From Emydura subglobosa (Eukaryota > Chordata > Testudines > Chelidae), in NCBI GenBank assembly GCA_007922225.1, contig ML679969.1, positions 22,856,509 to 22,920,508 on the forward strand: a stretch of DNA of 64,000 bases. Reading direction: 5' to 3'. Under the pieces are notes generated by a model that saw only the letters and a list, made by a program, of their open reading frames with translations, had not been told where the DNA came from and did no database searches. The stretch's first letter is position 1. Each line of letters opens with the position of its first letter. The translations under genes were made by a program, and so were the position numbers. Positions 45,906-57,857 of the stretch are shown here, one piece after another.

Positions 45906-48899
45906 GGAACTAGAGAGAACCTTCGCTAGGGCTGTGCTGTTCAGAGAGAGGCAGGGCGGGGACGTCTCCTCCCCCCATGGAACCGGCAGCTAGTGACATC
46001 CAAGGAGTTTCCTTCATGCAATAAACCCTGTCTCTGAGGGACTAAGCCACAGTGGAGCAGAGCAGGTCTCGTGTCTGGGGGAAGCAGTTATACCAAAAAA
46101 TTCTGGAGCGTGCTGTGATCTGCTCTTCAGCCCCCAAGTGCAGGCTCCAGGTGACTGAGCTCCTGGCAGTTCAGTTATTTCTGTGTAGCACTCTGCAGAA
46201 GTGGGAATATGCAGGCAAGGGCTGAAATGAACGAATGAGCTCTGTTACTGAGTGCTAACCAGGCTTTGGGCATGGCAGATTTGAACGTTTGGCGCTGCCA
46301 TCTGCTGGAAACATGGCACACTTGCTCAGCTGGAGCCTGACACACCCCATTGGGGACAGGATCTCTGCAGAGCACCTGCCATTCCCATTGACTTCAGCAA
46401 CAGTTGGGGGTGCTCAGCATTTCTGGAAACCCACCTCTCAGGGTCTCAGACTGGGCACCCAGAGCCACCAGCTGCTTGTGACACGGTTGCCTGCTGTGCT
46501 CAGCAATAGCTGCTCCTGCTGGAGTAGTCCGGGCACAGCTGCTGCCAGCTCAGTACTAAATAACCATCAACTCACTGCACCCTGTGCCAGCAACTGGCTG
46601 CAGGGTTGTGACTTTCCCCAGGGCCTTGGGCAGCTGCCAGGGTTACGAGGCAGCCACTGGAGAGTCCTAACTGCCAGGAAGGGCTCCTCTGACCTGTGCT
46701 CCGGACATGTCCTGCCTTCCCTGCTGATTCCCATGCTTTCCTTTGGGCCTGGGACCTGCTGGGAGGTTGGCAAGCAGCCAGCAGCCCATTGCACAGGAGA
46801 GTATTTGAGGGGAGGAGAGCTCAGAGGACAAAAGGACCCTGGGGTTAAAGGCTGGGGTGATGCCCTCAGCACTGGGACAGAGGCCTGTGTGCGAGCCCCA
46901 CCTCAGGATTTACACTCACTCCACGGAGCAGGTGCAGCTGGGAGGTGAACCAGCAAACCCAGACTCCCTGGGCTGCTGGCCTCAGAGAAGTGGGTGGGGG
47001 GGACCAGTTAGTGCCCTGGCCAGGATTCTGTGTCGGGGGATTCAGCCTGCGGTGCTGCTTCACCTGAGCACAGCACCATCACGCCTGCAGCCAGGCTTCC
47101 GGGCGCTTGGCATGCAGGCTGGGAAGCAGGAAGCCAGTGGCCAAATGAGAGGCTGAACTGGACAACAGTGCAGCCCATGATGAATCAGCCACTAGCGGAG
47201 CTCAGTCCTCACTCAGAGACGTGGCTAGAATGGCTCCTCTCCTCCCGTCTCCCTCCACGCCCCCTGGGTTTGGCCTTTCTGTGAGCTGGTGAGCGTGTTG
47301 GACGGACCCCGAGCAAGGTCTGCTCAGGCTGGGGGCAGGCAGCTCCCCTGCCTCCAAGCTGCCTGGCACTGTGGACGGTGCCTAGTAGGAGAGGCAATGA
47401 AGCTGCTGCCTGTGTCACAGGCAGGGCTTATGGGGAAAGGGAAGACAGAGTTATTGACTTTATCTTCTATAAATAGATTCACTGGGCTCACTCCAAATGC
47501 TGCCCAAATTCTGCTCCTTGAACGCTCCCACCCCAGCAGAGCTGGGAGCTGAGTGGCTATTTGGACTAGGCTGCTACAGGAAAGCACAGGAGACCTCCGC
47601 AACAGGAATGGGTAGGTGGCACCTTCCCCCCCCGCCAATTGCCCCCAACAGGCAGTGCCCAGTGCTGGCAGGTGAGGGAAGAGGTCAGCTAAATGGGACT
47701 CAAGAAAGAAATGCTCCGTTACTTAGCTGCGTGTGATCACATGAGCTAGAACCAGCAGCACTATGGAGGCAGGGTGGCTCTTGCTGTGATGCCCAGGAGT
47801 ACCACAGCCACAGGGTGGGGCTTAGAAAGAGCGCAGAGTGGGGACCATTGGCCTGCGGCCTGTCCTACTGGCCTGATTTCCTTCCGAAAGAAGTGGAAAG
47901 GGATGGGCCTTGCTCTCCCTCGACGTCTCCTTCCGAGCTGCCAGCACCGCTTTGGGAGGTGGAAGAATTGCTGAAGCCATCCTCTCAGCATTGCACCTCC
48001 AGCCCTCACAGCCAGTTCCAGGGTGTGGGTGAACTGCTGCACATAGACCTCAGCTGGCTGCTGGGAGTTCTTGGCCTTGCTCTTTAGAACTCAGGGTCTG
48101 AGGATTTGGGGTTGAAACAAGCTATGCTCTCCCTCCCCTCCCCCAAAGTCAGCCTCCAAACCCTTCATTCACTCAGCTCTACAGCAGTGGTGGTATGGGA
48201 GGACCCAGTGCCTGCAGTATTCTCCACGAGGAAACCCATTTGGGGATAAGGAGCGAACCATGGAAGGGAACAGGCCAGAGAGAGGGTGGCTGGGTGAATT
48301 GGCTGCCCTTGTATGCAGAGCTCGGCCTTGCAGGGAGCAGCATGGACCTTGTGGCTCCAGTGATTAATTCCCTGCTGCAGGGCTCCCCCCTGGCTGCTCA
48401 CATGGCAAGTTCCCCTCTCCCCCTGTCCCAATCTAGGAGCAGCCTGAAACAGAAACCAAAACTGCACCTCAGAAAGAGCAGATCCACGGGATAGGCTAGA
48501 CAGGGCTTCTCAGGTTGGGGAAACCCCTACTGGGAGTCAGCATGCCAAAGCAAAGGGCTACCCAGCAGAATCCTGCCCTTATTTCTTTCACACTTGATGC
48601 CACTTGTTTCAGCAGTTAAGGTCAGTTGTTAAAATCCTTCCAAACCCCAGGGCCCAGAAATCACCCCTCCCCCACAAACCTCACCAGCTGCAATGTAATT
48701 TCTGGTCTGGGACCCAGACAGCTTGCTGGGGCCTGGCTCATTGCACCCAAGTTGCCAAAATACAGTGAACACTCACTATAAATCCAAGGGACTGTGGGTC
48801 AGGCCCAAACAGGCCAAAGCAACAATAAAGTTTCAGCACAGCTGTGATCACAGCCTCCCCTCAGCAAGTTCTGCTTTAGCTTTTAAAAACATTCATGGA
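45906..48899. other. GC-richer intergenic DNA, no gene recognised
   Basis: Base composition rises in this interval and open frames become longer on both strands (219 codons at 46289-46948, about 100 codons at several places). None shows a domain, signal peptide or splice-consistent structure that I recognise, and CpG is not enriched. Longer chance frames are expected at this composition. Confidence 0.45.
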
Positions 48900-49145
48900 C
48901 TTTAAGGGCAGATGCGATCATCAAACATCTAGTCCGGCCTTCTGCAAATTGCAGGCCCCAGAACCTCACCCACTCCTCTCATAAACCCCTAACCTCTGTC
49001 TCACTTGCTGAAGTCCTCATATCACAGGTTAAAGACAGACAATGCAGGAGATTGTTCTTGGAGAACCAGCTCTGTTCCATTAATCCTAAATGCTCATTTA
49101 GGCCCCAATCCTACTATCAGGCCCACATGGCTCTAATTGCAGGCT
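48900..49145 (-). repeat. Decayed CR1-type 3' tail fragment, antisense
   Basis: GATGCGATCATCAAACATCT, then AGTCCGGCCTTCTGCA, keeps the word order of the LINE tail at 34590, followed by AACCTCACCCACTCCTC. Divergence is high and the call is tentative. Confidence 0.45.
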
Positions 49146-49923
49146 TGAAACAGTAAAAAAAGCTTCTAATACAAGTCTGCAAAAGCCATTTCCTGTACCA
49201 CAGCAGGCAAAGGAAGCATCACTTTAAAAGCTTTCCATGCGTTAACATAAAAGTGACTGCAACTTTGCACTCAAACCCTGAACTTGTTAGTTCATTAAAA
49301 ATTAAGACCATGAAATCTGTACTGGGAAATGGTTTGATTTAATGGTAAACAGGAAAGTGGGGAAGTACATATCTTTGAAGCAGAAACTGTTTCTTGAGCT
49401 CAATGCTGCTCTGAGCTGGTTTTCTGTTTGGGAAATGAGAATTTCACTTGGCCTTCCTGGGAGCAGAACTGATATTCCAAACACTAAAATCCAGCTTAGG
49501 CAAGAAACCCTCTTCTGCTAAAAATCCTCAGCCCTGATTCTCTGCACCAGCCAACTGTCACCATGAGGAGAGGGAAAATTTAAAAATCTTAACTCGAGTT
49601 GTCTCCTAAACATTGTCTTAAGGTTTGTGATAAGCTAGGATGCTAACAGGGGTCAAATGGAGACTGCCCAACACTCCAGGGTGTGTTATACACATCTCAA
49701 ATGAGTTGACATGATTTCATTGCTACTCACTCTAATGAAAGTGATCCAAGCCCCTGGGAAGTAAAATAGCAATGAGTTTGGTTACCATGTTCTGAGATTA
49801 TCTTTAGTCCCTGACATCAGCAACTGATGGCTTCTTTAAACATTTATTTTGGTACCATCTAGGAGCTTCGTCATAGACTAGAACTACATTGCACTAGGCC
49901 CTGAGCAAACATGGAACTAACAG
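49146..49923. other. Intergenic DNA
   Basis: Nothing recognised. Confidence 0.35.
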
Positions 49924-50142
49924 TAAGTCTACACTGCAATTAAAAACCTGCAGCTGGCCTATCCTTAAACTAAAGGTCTGTTTAATTGTGGTGTAGATGT
50001 TCAGGCAGCCTGCACTCTGAGACCCTCCCACCTCACAGGGTCTTAGAACTTGGGCTCCAGCCTGAGTCTGAACACTGCAACTAAACAGACCCCTAGCCAG
50101 AGCCCATGTCAGCTGGTTTTTAATTGCAATGTAGACACATGC
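49924..50142. mobile_element. Short palindromic DNA transposon, family C relative
   Basis: Inverted ends TAAGTCTACACTGCAATTAA and, at the right, TTTTTAATTGCAATGTAGAC, each followed inward by CAGCTGG-type sequence. A second inner inverted pair (AGGTCTGTTTAATTG and AACTAAACAGACCCCTAG) makes most of the element palindromic. It is a MITE without coding capacity. Confidence 0.8.
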
Positions 50143-51219
50143 TAAGAGACAGGTCTAGCTACAAAAAGTTGATAGGGAGAACTATAGATCTACAAGAGGT
50201 AAACAGCAGAGGAGCTGTGCCCAAAGGGACCGAAGCAGTCTTTGCTACTTTGGCCTCATCATTAAATAAGGGGCTTACCACAAAATATTCTCAGAAATTT
50301 GACTCAGTTCTACTTACGAGGAGTGGAGCATACTGGGCAGAAAACCAGCTGTCCTAAGGAGAGGTGGCTGAATCATCCTGAAGTGGAGCTGGGGATTATT
50401 GCTGGATAATGCTCTTTGTGCTGGTAATTTCAGAGCTAGTGTCTCCCACCTTGGATAAATAGAGGTGCAATTTTAACATTTGTTGGATGAAGTTAGTGCT
50501 GGCAAAAAAAGGACAAGCTGGAACACCCAAAAGAATGACAGGCTGGTCCCAGCACAGATCTAGCATAAGCTCCCTTCATGCTTACTGCTCACAAGCCTCA
50601 CCCAGCCTGAGAGTGACATGCTTTAGAGGGAGCTCAGCCTCCTCCAGGGCCCATCCAGCCCTCAGCAGCTCTGTTGAGCCTGCCAATAGGGCTGAACTGG
50701 AGGAAGCTGTGGTGGTGGCTGTTGTGATTTGGACACCTGAGGAGTGAGATGTCGCCACCCCAACCTGCTGCAAAGAGGCCAAATGTCAATGAAATATTTA
50801 AGTTGTCTTACTAGACAACCTCCTGTCTGGAGACCACCTCAAAGCATCTCCCAGCTCCCTCCGTAAACTTCCCCTCTACATTTGCTGGCAACAGCTGGCC
50901 CAACTCCTTTGAGTGATCATTTAAAGACTGGTTCCGCTGTGCTGTTATTACTTACATAACAGTGACATTGCAGATGGGAAATGGGCGCTGGCTGCCACCA
51001 TAATGGTCTCTTACCTCATCACACACAGCTAGGATTCGGCTCACCGTTTCTGTCCTGCAGCAGGGGAGCCAATTACCAGTTCCCACAGCACAAACTCCCA
51101 GAAGGCTCTTGGGGGCTGGTAAAGCAGGCAGCTCAGAGTCACTGCCATGCTGTATTTTCAGAGTAGGTGCAAGGAGTCCCAGGGAACAAAAGTAAAGCAG
51201 CATACCACATACGTGACAC
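50143..51219. other. Intergenic DNA
   Basis: No gene or repeat boundary recognised. It ends at the presumed 3' end of CYSTM1. Confidence 0.35.
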
Positions 51220-51224
51220 ACACC

Positions 51225-51632
51225 TAATCTGTATCTGACAAATTTATTGAAATGGAAGTGGGAGCTAGCAAAGAAAAATCAATCATTGGCTTTAATTATT
51301 GCATATTTCTCCATTTCTAGGAATGGCAACATTTAAAATAATAGACACACACTGCGTAATAATGAAGCCTTTGGCCAAAAAAATATTGTTTAGCACATTC
51401 TTTAAAATACAACAAAAATCTCAGACATACATTAAGAAGGGATTTCCCTTCACTAAATTAAAGGAGTGCAAACACCACCATGGCGCTAGAGCTACATCAG
51501 ACATGTACTGTTGGCTGTGCAAAGAGGATCATTGATTACATGAATAGAAAGCCATCAGAAGAACAAGAGATCACAGAAGAATGCATAGCACTCTGAGTTA
51601 GAGGTATTGACAGTGGCAGCTCCCCATGGAAC
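51225..51632 (-). other. CYSTM1: CYSTM1 3' untranslated region
   Basis: From the base after the stop codon down to about 20 bases past the AATAAA on the - strand. Sequence is AT-rich and unique-looking. The cleavage site is inferred. Confidence 0.75.
51243..51248 (-). terminator. CYSTM1: CYSTM1 poly(A) signal AATAAA
   Basis: TTTATT on the + strand reads AATAAA on the - strand, about 385 bases after the CYSTM1 stop codon. Confidence 0.8.
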
Positions 51633-51739
51633 TCAAGTCAGCATGTCCCAAAGGCAGCAGCAACACAGAGCAGTCCAGCACGCTGTCAGGCAGGCACTCT
51701 CCCCTGTGTTGTCTCTTCTCTGCTCTTCCACAACATACA
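51633..51739 (-). CDS. CYSTM1: CYSTM1 terminal coding exon, cysteine-rich transmembrane module protein
   Basis: CYSTM1 is a small tail-anchored protein with a proline/tyrosine-rich cytosolic N-terminus and a C-terminal cysteine-rich membrane segment; its molecular role is poorly defined and membrane-associated stress functions have been proposed for the family. This exon gives the C-terminus: YVVEEQRRDNTGES, then ACLTACWTALCCCCLWDMLT and stop. The CCCC motif and the ending match the vertebrate protein as I recall it; only the linker after QRRD differs. The - strand acceptor is TTCTCCCCACAG, and two bases of a split Val codon open the exon, so the preceding exon ends in phase 1. The Pro-rich exons were not seen up to 64000 and probably lie beyond the window. 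Confidence 0.93.
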
Positions 51740-52841
51740 CTGTGGGGAGAAAGGAGGAGTGATCAGAAAGGTCACACAGGCCTGTGCAAACATGGTTCAG
51801 CAGGAGAATGCACAGCCAATGCCAAGGTCTCTGCCAGATTTGCCAGTTAGTTTTGGCCTCCGATTTGTGTCATGCTGAATCGTACATGAGGCACAGAAAC
51901 CAAATGTCAGCACACCTCTCTGTGATAGCACCTTTCATGCAAGGCTCTCACTTGTACCACTCTGCAAAGCCAAGGCCCACTGCCTCTCAGGTCAGTTTTC
52001 TCCGCATTGCACAGGGGCAATGCTATGCAGAGAGAGGCCATGTTTGCAAATGAGGGTATTCGTTACAGGAGATTGACTTGACACACCCAGGGTCTGATCT
52101 GAGGTACCCAACACCCACAACTGCAGCTGAAATCAATGGGGAAGTGCAGAGACTCAGCACCTCTAGTGTCGCCATTTAACTCCCTGCCAGTGGCCACATT
52201 TGAAAGCATGGTTTGAGTGACAAGTCCCCGTTCAGCCACTGAGTGTACAGCAGCATCTAGACCAGAGCCCAGGTGTCCAGCATTGCACCTTCACTACGAG
52301 ACCACCCTGGTGCTACGCTTCTTAAGAAACCCCCCCAAAACTTCAGTCCCACTTACCCCAGTAGCATCACTCTGCTCTGGGCCTGAGTTCCAAAGCTTCC
52401 TAGCCCCTGAATTAAACACCTCCTTTTACAGTCACCTGCCCCAGATCAATATTGCTGCTGAGGTGCAACAGGAGCAGATCAGCCAGGACCAGTTTCTTGT
52501 TACAACAATTGAGCAAAAAACTGGTTTAGCTGGAATCCATCTGGACTCTCCTTTGTCCAACCAGCTCGGGAGAGTTTAGTAAATAGCACTGCTGTTTGTC
52601 TGCACACAGTGAATGTTACATCTGCTGGTCTGCAGCAGCAGCTGGCTGTGCTGTAACCATCACCTCAGAGGGACTGCCAGAAAAGCACTGTGATGGGGTG
52701 ACGCAGCCCTCCCATGCTGCACGCAGGCCAGAGCTTTGACAGGAGAGGCCATTTTCCCTGTCAAGAGGGCAAGGTGATGTACGGAGCACGCCGTTCACTG
52801 TGTTTCCAAGCTGCAGCATCTGAAATCAGTATTTGCTTATA
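51740..52841 (-). other. CYSTM1 intron, no further exon seen
   Basis: Searched on the - strand for Pro/Tyr/Gly-rich coding sequence without success. A 120-codon + strand frame (52217-52579) has no family resemblance. Confidence 0.5.
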
Positions 52842-53106
52842 CTTAGGCCTGGTCTACACACCGCTTGTGTCTTGGCTTCACTGTCAGTTGGGAAGGTGAG
52901 TTTTTAGTGTATCATTATACTGGTACATTCCTAGTGCAGACGTCGTTACACACAGGTAGAAGGTATAGCTTAATTCCATTCTGTACAGCAGTAGGTTATG
53001 CTGGTACAAAGCCCTTTATACCAGTCTAAGAGCCTCCACACTAGGGGTTGTGCTGTTAGAACTATACTGGCAGAATTACGGCAGTGCTGGGTGTGTAGGC
53101 AAGCTC
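52842..53106. mobile_element. Short palindromic DNA transposon, family D
   Basis: The left end is CTTAGGCCTGGTCTACACA and the right end is the diverged inverse, GGGTGTGTAGGCAAGCTC. Inside are CATTATACTGGTACATTCC and CCTTTATACCAGTCTAAGAG, also inverted relative to each other. No coding capacity. Confidence 0.65.
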
Positions 53107-53390
53107 TGGGGGATCCAGAGTGACACTGCTGAAACAGCACATGAAAGGCTAAGGCAGGTTCCCAAACATTCGAAGAGGAGGAAAGGGCCCAAATGCTGCC
53201 CTCAGTGCTAGGGAGGATTAAAAACACTGGGTCCAATCCTAAAGCATCTGGCTGAACTGGCCAGAAAGAAGCCTCTGTAGAAAGTACTGGATGAGTTAAA
53301 GGCAGAAGGGAGGAAATTGATCAAGAGCAGCTCCCTGATGTACTTCATGCACAGATCACGTGCTACACCAGGTTTAACGAATCAGAGGCA
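53107..53390. other. Non-coding DNA
   Basis: Nothing recognised. Confidence 0.35.
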
Positions 53391-53585
53391 CCGGAGTTGT
53401 CTAGACCAGACACTGGGAACCAGGAAGGCCTTAATTCGAATCCCAATTTGCCACTGACTGCTGCATGGCCTTGAGCACATCCTTGTGCCGCAACTTCCCC
53501 TGTGTAAATTGGGGTAGTACCAGCTCCCTCTCAGAAGGGAGGGGGAATGACCAATGTCGTAATAGTGTATTGCAGGAGTGTTGTA
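53391..53585 (+). repeat. MIR-like tRNA-derived SINE
   Basis: AATTCGAATCCCAATTTGCC is a tRNA-like B-box region. It is followed by CTGCATGGCCTTGAGCACAT and AACTTCCCCTGTGTAAATTG, the MIR core order. It abuts the CR1 copy that starts near 53590. Confidence 0.7.
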
Positions 53586-53589
53586 AGCA

Positions 53590-54147
53590 AGACACGAGAA
53601 ATATTCTGCTCTACTCTGGGCTGATACGGCCTCAACTGGAGTATTGTGTCCAGTTCTGGATGCCACATTTCAGGAAAGATGTGGACAAATTGGAGAAAGT
53701 CCAGAGAAGAGCAACAAAAATGATTAAAGCTCTAGAAAACATGATCTATGAGGGAAGATTGAAAAAATGGGGTTTGTTTAGGCTGGAGAAGAGAAGACCG
53801 AGAGGGACGTGATAACAGTTTTCAAGTACATAAAAGGCTGTTAGAAGGAGGAGGGAGAAAAATTGTTCTCTTTAATCTCTGCGGATAGGACAAGAAGCAA
53901 TGGGCTTAAATTGCAGCTAGGGTGGTTTAGATTGGACATTAGGAAAAACTTCCTGACTGTCAGGGTACTTAAGCACTGGAATAAATTGCCTAGGGAGGTT
54001 GTGGAATCTCCATCATTTAAATTTTTAAGAACAGGTTAGATAAATACCGGTCAGGAATGGTCAAGATAATACTTAGTCCTGCCCTGAGTGTAGGGGACTG
54101 GACTAGAAGTCCTTTTGAGATCCCTTCCTGTCCTATGATTCTATGTT
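53590..54147 (+). mobile_element. CR1 LINE, 5'-truncated 3' end
   Basis: It begins inside the end of the CR1 reverse transcriptase frame ([18 protein letters not shown], then [10 protein letters not shown] and [13 protein letters not shown]). It continues through a diverged C-terminus with GGACATTAGGAAAAACTTCC and finishes in the CR1-typical tail CCTATGATTCTATG near 54147. Such 5' truncation and an ATTCTATG-type terminus are characteristic of CR1. Only a short frame is open. Confidence 0.9.
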
Positions 54148-55910
54148 TGCAAAGCACTTTGAAGACAAAGCATGATTTTAGTGCCAGGTGTCACTAATGG
54201 ACCTCAGCCAGGCCACAGACTGTGTGAGATGGAGTCTAGGCAGATAGCAACATGGGGCAGCCTTTTCAGCCTTGTTCTCCCTGGCTTTTCAAAGCATCAT
54301 ACGCCATGGAGATTCATCCAGACAGATTTGGGGAAGCATCCTGCTTTCCAGAGTCTTTAGCAGTAAAGGTGCTTTGCAGCCTGTACCCAGCCACCAGATG
54401 TGCACCACTTAATGGACTAGGAATGAGAACCAAGCACAGAGACTGATCTCCCCAGTCAAGAATATAAATCAGACTATTTGGCATCTTCTATATGTGTCCT
54501 CAAATCAGGGTTCAGAACACAGCACTCTTAGGGACAAGTTCAAAGCTCCGTCAGCCCTCTGTTGTGGGGTGTGACTTTGCACAGGACAGGAAATGCAGGC
54601 TGGGGCTGTTCCTGTTACCAGACATTCCTGGGAGACTGTGTGGGGAGGGAGCAGTATAAGAACTCACTGCTCTTTCCTGAAGACTTCGCTTAAAGCCTTG
54701 CTCCCTGCCTGCCCCACAAGCAATTGCCTGCAGGACACCTCCCTCCAGCATGCTCCAGTGCTTGCTGCTAGCCGCACAGCTTCCCAAAACCTGTTCTGGG
54801 GGAGTGTATAAGGTCTTAAAGGAACAGTGCAGCAGTTGTTTACATGCTCCTAACACACCATTTTTGCATGACTGCTTTAGCAACGGCAGGCACCCAGAAG
54901 TTCAGAAACAATTTCTTACCCTGCATTACTAATGCTGCTTTCACGTACTGTAAAGCTGTCTCTCACCCCAAGTGGTGATGGAGTGAAACAGACATGGCTG
55001 TGGCACACTTTTGGGGCAGGTTCTCTCTAAGTTAGTCCCTCTCCCTGGCTTGCTTGTTTCTGCAATTGTCAGCCGATGAGGAAACCGGTTAAAATAGCCA
55101 TTAGTCTCCAAGGCTATTTCTTGGATATACTTCCTTTCTGATTCTGGAGCCTGTTGGTTTGATTTGGAAATAAAAATAAATGGAAAGGGAGCATGTCCTG
55201 CCCAAACATGGTGTCAATGGGTCACTCCCCCATAATCCGAGCACTGTGAAGGGCTTTGCATATGGCATTTTCTATCTGTGCTGAATGAGAGGTCCCAACC
55301 TGTGTCAGGGCTAGCCTCACAGTGACAAACAAGACCAAGAAGTGTGCGCACAGGTAAGTTCTCAGGAGACCCCGGTTCCCCTGGCCATGGCACTGGAGCA
55401 TTTGTCTGCCTGCCAGTGGTGCAAACGTGTTTTATTACAAAATGTAGCTGTTTCTTGGCCTCCCTTCAGTTGAACTCACTTGAGCAATAGCTGCATCTGC
55501 AGAGTTTACTGAGCAGACATCCTGCCCCTCAAGTTTAGTCACTGCTCCACCTCTGGGCCAGCTGCTGTGGTGGCACTGTCTATAAGGAGGAAAGTTAGTG
55601 CTGCACCTCTCTGAAGCACTTCACAGCATCACACACCAAACAATTCGGCAGATTGGGCAACCTTCACCAAACACAGCACTGTGTGCTCGGCCCCCCAGCT
55701 GCAGCCCCTTCTTCTCACCAACTCCACCTATACTGAGAAGGCCTAGAACTGGAGTAGGAACGAGTGACTCATCCCCAGGCTGATGGAGGAGAAGTCTGGA
55801 GTGGAAAAGGATGTTAGGACATAATCTCTTTCTGTTGATCAGGGCATTTTAACTCAATGTTGTTAAGACACAGGGTCAGCCACCTACGGACAAGGTAGAC
55901 TAGAAAGACC
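54148..55910. other. Non-coding DNA, no gene seen
   Basis: Small open frames on both strands (for example 54551-54883 on the - strand) have no recognisable domain. No repeat ends were defined. Confidence 0.4.
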
Positions 55911-56195
55911 TAGACCCTGTCTACACTTACCTGTGAGATTCGGCGGCAGTCGACGGGAGTTACGCAAAGTACGCAAAAAACTTGCATAACTCCCGTTGAC
56001 TGCTGAGCTTCTCGCTGCGCTCCGTCTTCACTGTGCTGCGCCGACGGGAACAGCGTTCCCATTGACGTAGCCCTACACTACTTGTGTAGCTGGTCTTAGT
56101 ACGATCGACTGAGCGGGTCTGCACTGACTGCTCAGTCGATCCAGAGAAATCGACCTGACGGCGGTGAATTTGCTGCCGTCAGTTAGCCATAGCCC
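55911..56195 (+). mobile_element. Short palindromic DNA transposon, family A, copy 3
   Basis: Best-preserved copy of family A: TAGACCCTGTCTACACTTAC at the left and GTTAGCCATAGCCCTA at the right. Between them are CAGTCGACGGGAGTTACGC, GCGCCGACGGGAACAG, and a palindromic pair around GATCGACTGAGCGG and CTCAGTCGATCC. Many CpG are retained, which suggests it is the youngest of the three. Confidence 0.75.
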
Positions 56196-56819
56196 TAGGC
56201 AGATGATCACATCAGACAGGGTGATGTAACTTTGAAATGCTTTACTGGAGAGTTGAAAGCATGATGGTAAATTGGAACGACAGGCCGAATGGCCTGTGCC
56301 GTGTGTTGTACCAATCCAGCTTCCTAATGATTTTGGCCTGACCCAATATATCCTGTCATTATGAGCATCATTCTGTTTGCTTAATTGTCCAAAATATGGG
56401 AGCAGACTAACAGCTCCAAGCAGCACAGCACTCAGCAGCAGTCTGCAAGAGAAATCTGATGGAGTGAGCACCATAAACAGACGAAGGAGATTTCAGCCAC
56501 TGTTGTGGGGACAGCTGCTTGCAACCACGAACAATTACACTGGATTGTCAGCTTCCTCTGGGCTTATCCCAGCCACATTTGGGACAGCACATAGCTGGGA
56601 GAGCACAACAGCAGCAGCACAGTTTGGAGACAGGTGGCAGGAGACCTGGAAGATAGGAGAGATTCCTGGAAGTGACTTAGCACATTCAGGGCGTTTGCTA
56701 AAAGGGGAAGTTTGCAGCTTGAGGGACAAAACTAGACAGTTGTCTAACCTTCTCTTGTATAAGAGGCTGAGCCATAAGCAAAGGCAGCACCACTGTATGC
56801 TCTACATGGGGATGCAGCA
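56196..56819. other. Non-coding DNA
   Basis: Overlapping open frames on both strands have no family resemblance. Nothing else recognised. Confidence 0.35.
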
Positions 56820-56995
56820 CCATGGCTCAGTGGACTGAGCATGAGTCTGGGGGTCAGGAGCTTGCAAGGTCTAATTCTGGCTCTGCCAGTGATCTTCTAT
56901 GCCTCAGTTTCCCCATCTGTAAAATAGGGGTGTTACTCCCACTCCACACAGTGCTATGGGGATCTGTTCCTGTTTATGAAGTGTTCTCAGAGTGA
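56820..56995 (+). repeat. tRNA-derived SINE with preserved A box
   Basis: ATGGCTCAGTGGACTGAGC matches a tRNA A-box region. It is followed by TCTAATTCTGGCTCTGCC, then CCTCAGTTTCCCCATCTGTA and AAATAGGGGTG, the MIR-type core. It is one of the clearer copies in the window. Confidence 0.75.
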
Positions 56996-57619
56996 ATTAT
57001 GATCAGCACAGGACTTTGCAAGGAGTTACAGGAAGACACTGGAGTCCACTCAGTTATTTGCCCCCAGGAAAAGTCCAACTCTTAATTAGTAAAATCCATT
57101 TAACAACCTCCCCTCCGTTTGCTGGGAACGTAACCAAGACCAAAGTCTCTCATGTCCTGCAGGCAGAGCCCAGCTCCAGATGAGCAATCAGGGGCTCAGG
57201 CAGAGCATTACAGTTCATGCTGCATCCTCCCAGGATCCAGAACAGTATCACTTGTGCATGTAATTACAGCACATTTCACCCTGCAGCCGGGAGGGCAGAG
57301 TTATAAGCAGATCTCCACAGAGCTGGCTATAGCAAAGAGGTGACAGACTGTCGCAACCCTCCTTGACAGCCTGCAGTTGGCAGGAAATGAACATGTCTAT
57401 GTGCCTCCCACAGACACAGCTGTAGACGGGAACAACTCTTCCAGCTCGTCTGTCTGTCTGCCCGGGCACAGGCTGGGGAAAGTGAGGCTTTCCCTCCCCT
57501 CAGCTTGTTCTAGCATCTGATCTCACCTTTCCCTGGCAAGGCAGATGATGCCACCCACACTACTACACAGCTAGTGTTTCAAAGGCAGTTTGCAGAATCC
57601 GTCTGCACAGCTCCATCTC
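56996..57619. other. Non-coding DNA
   Basis: Nothing recognised. Confidence 0.35.
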
Positions 57620-57842
57620 TTGGGGGCCAGATAAGGCCCATCACTGTAGTATCTGAGCGCCTCACAAGCTGTAATGTATTTATCCTTGCAGGGCAGGGCT
57701 GCCATTCCCATTGCACAGATGGGGAACTGAAGCCCAGAGAGATAAGTGACTTGCCCAAGATCACACAAGAAGTCTGTGGCAGAGCAGGGACTTGATCCCT
57801 AGTCCCAGGCTAATGCTCTAGCCACTAGGCCATACTTTCTCA
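57620..57842 (-). repeat. MIR SINE, well preserved
   Basis: Contains GATGGGGAACTGAAGCCCAG, AGATAAGTGACTTGCCCAAG, ATCACACAAGAAGTCTGTGG and GCAGGGACTTGATCCC, the classic MIR series. Taking the tRNA-like part at 57775-57835 as the head, the SINE reads on the - strand. Confidence 0.85.
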
Positions 57843-57857
57843 GTTTTAAGTCAAACA

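Noticed and set aside
46289..46948. 219-codon open frame in GC-richer intergenic DNA
   Set aside because: No domain, no splice context and no CpG-rich start; several frames of comparable size overlap it on both strands, as expected by chance.
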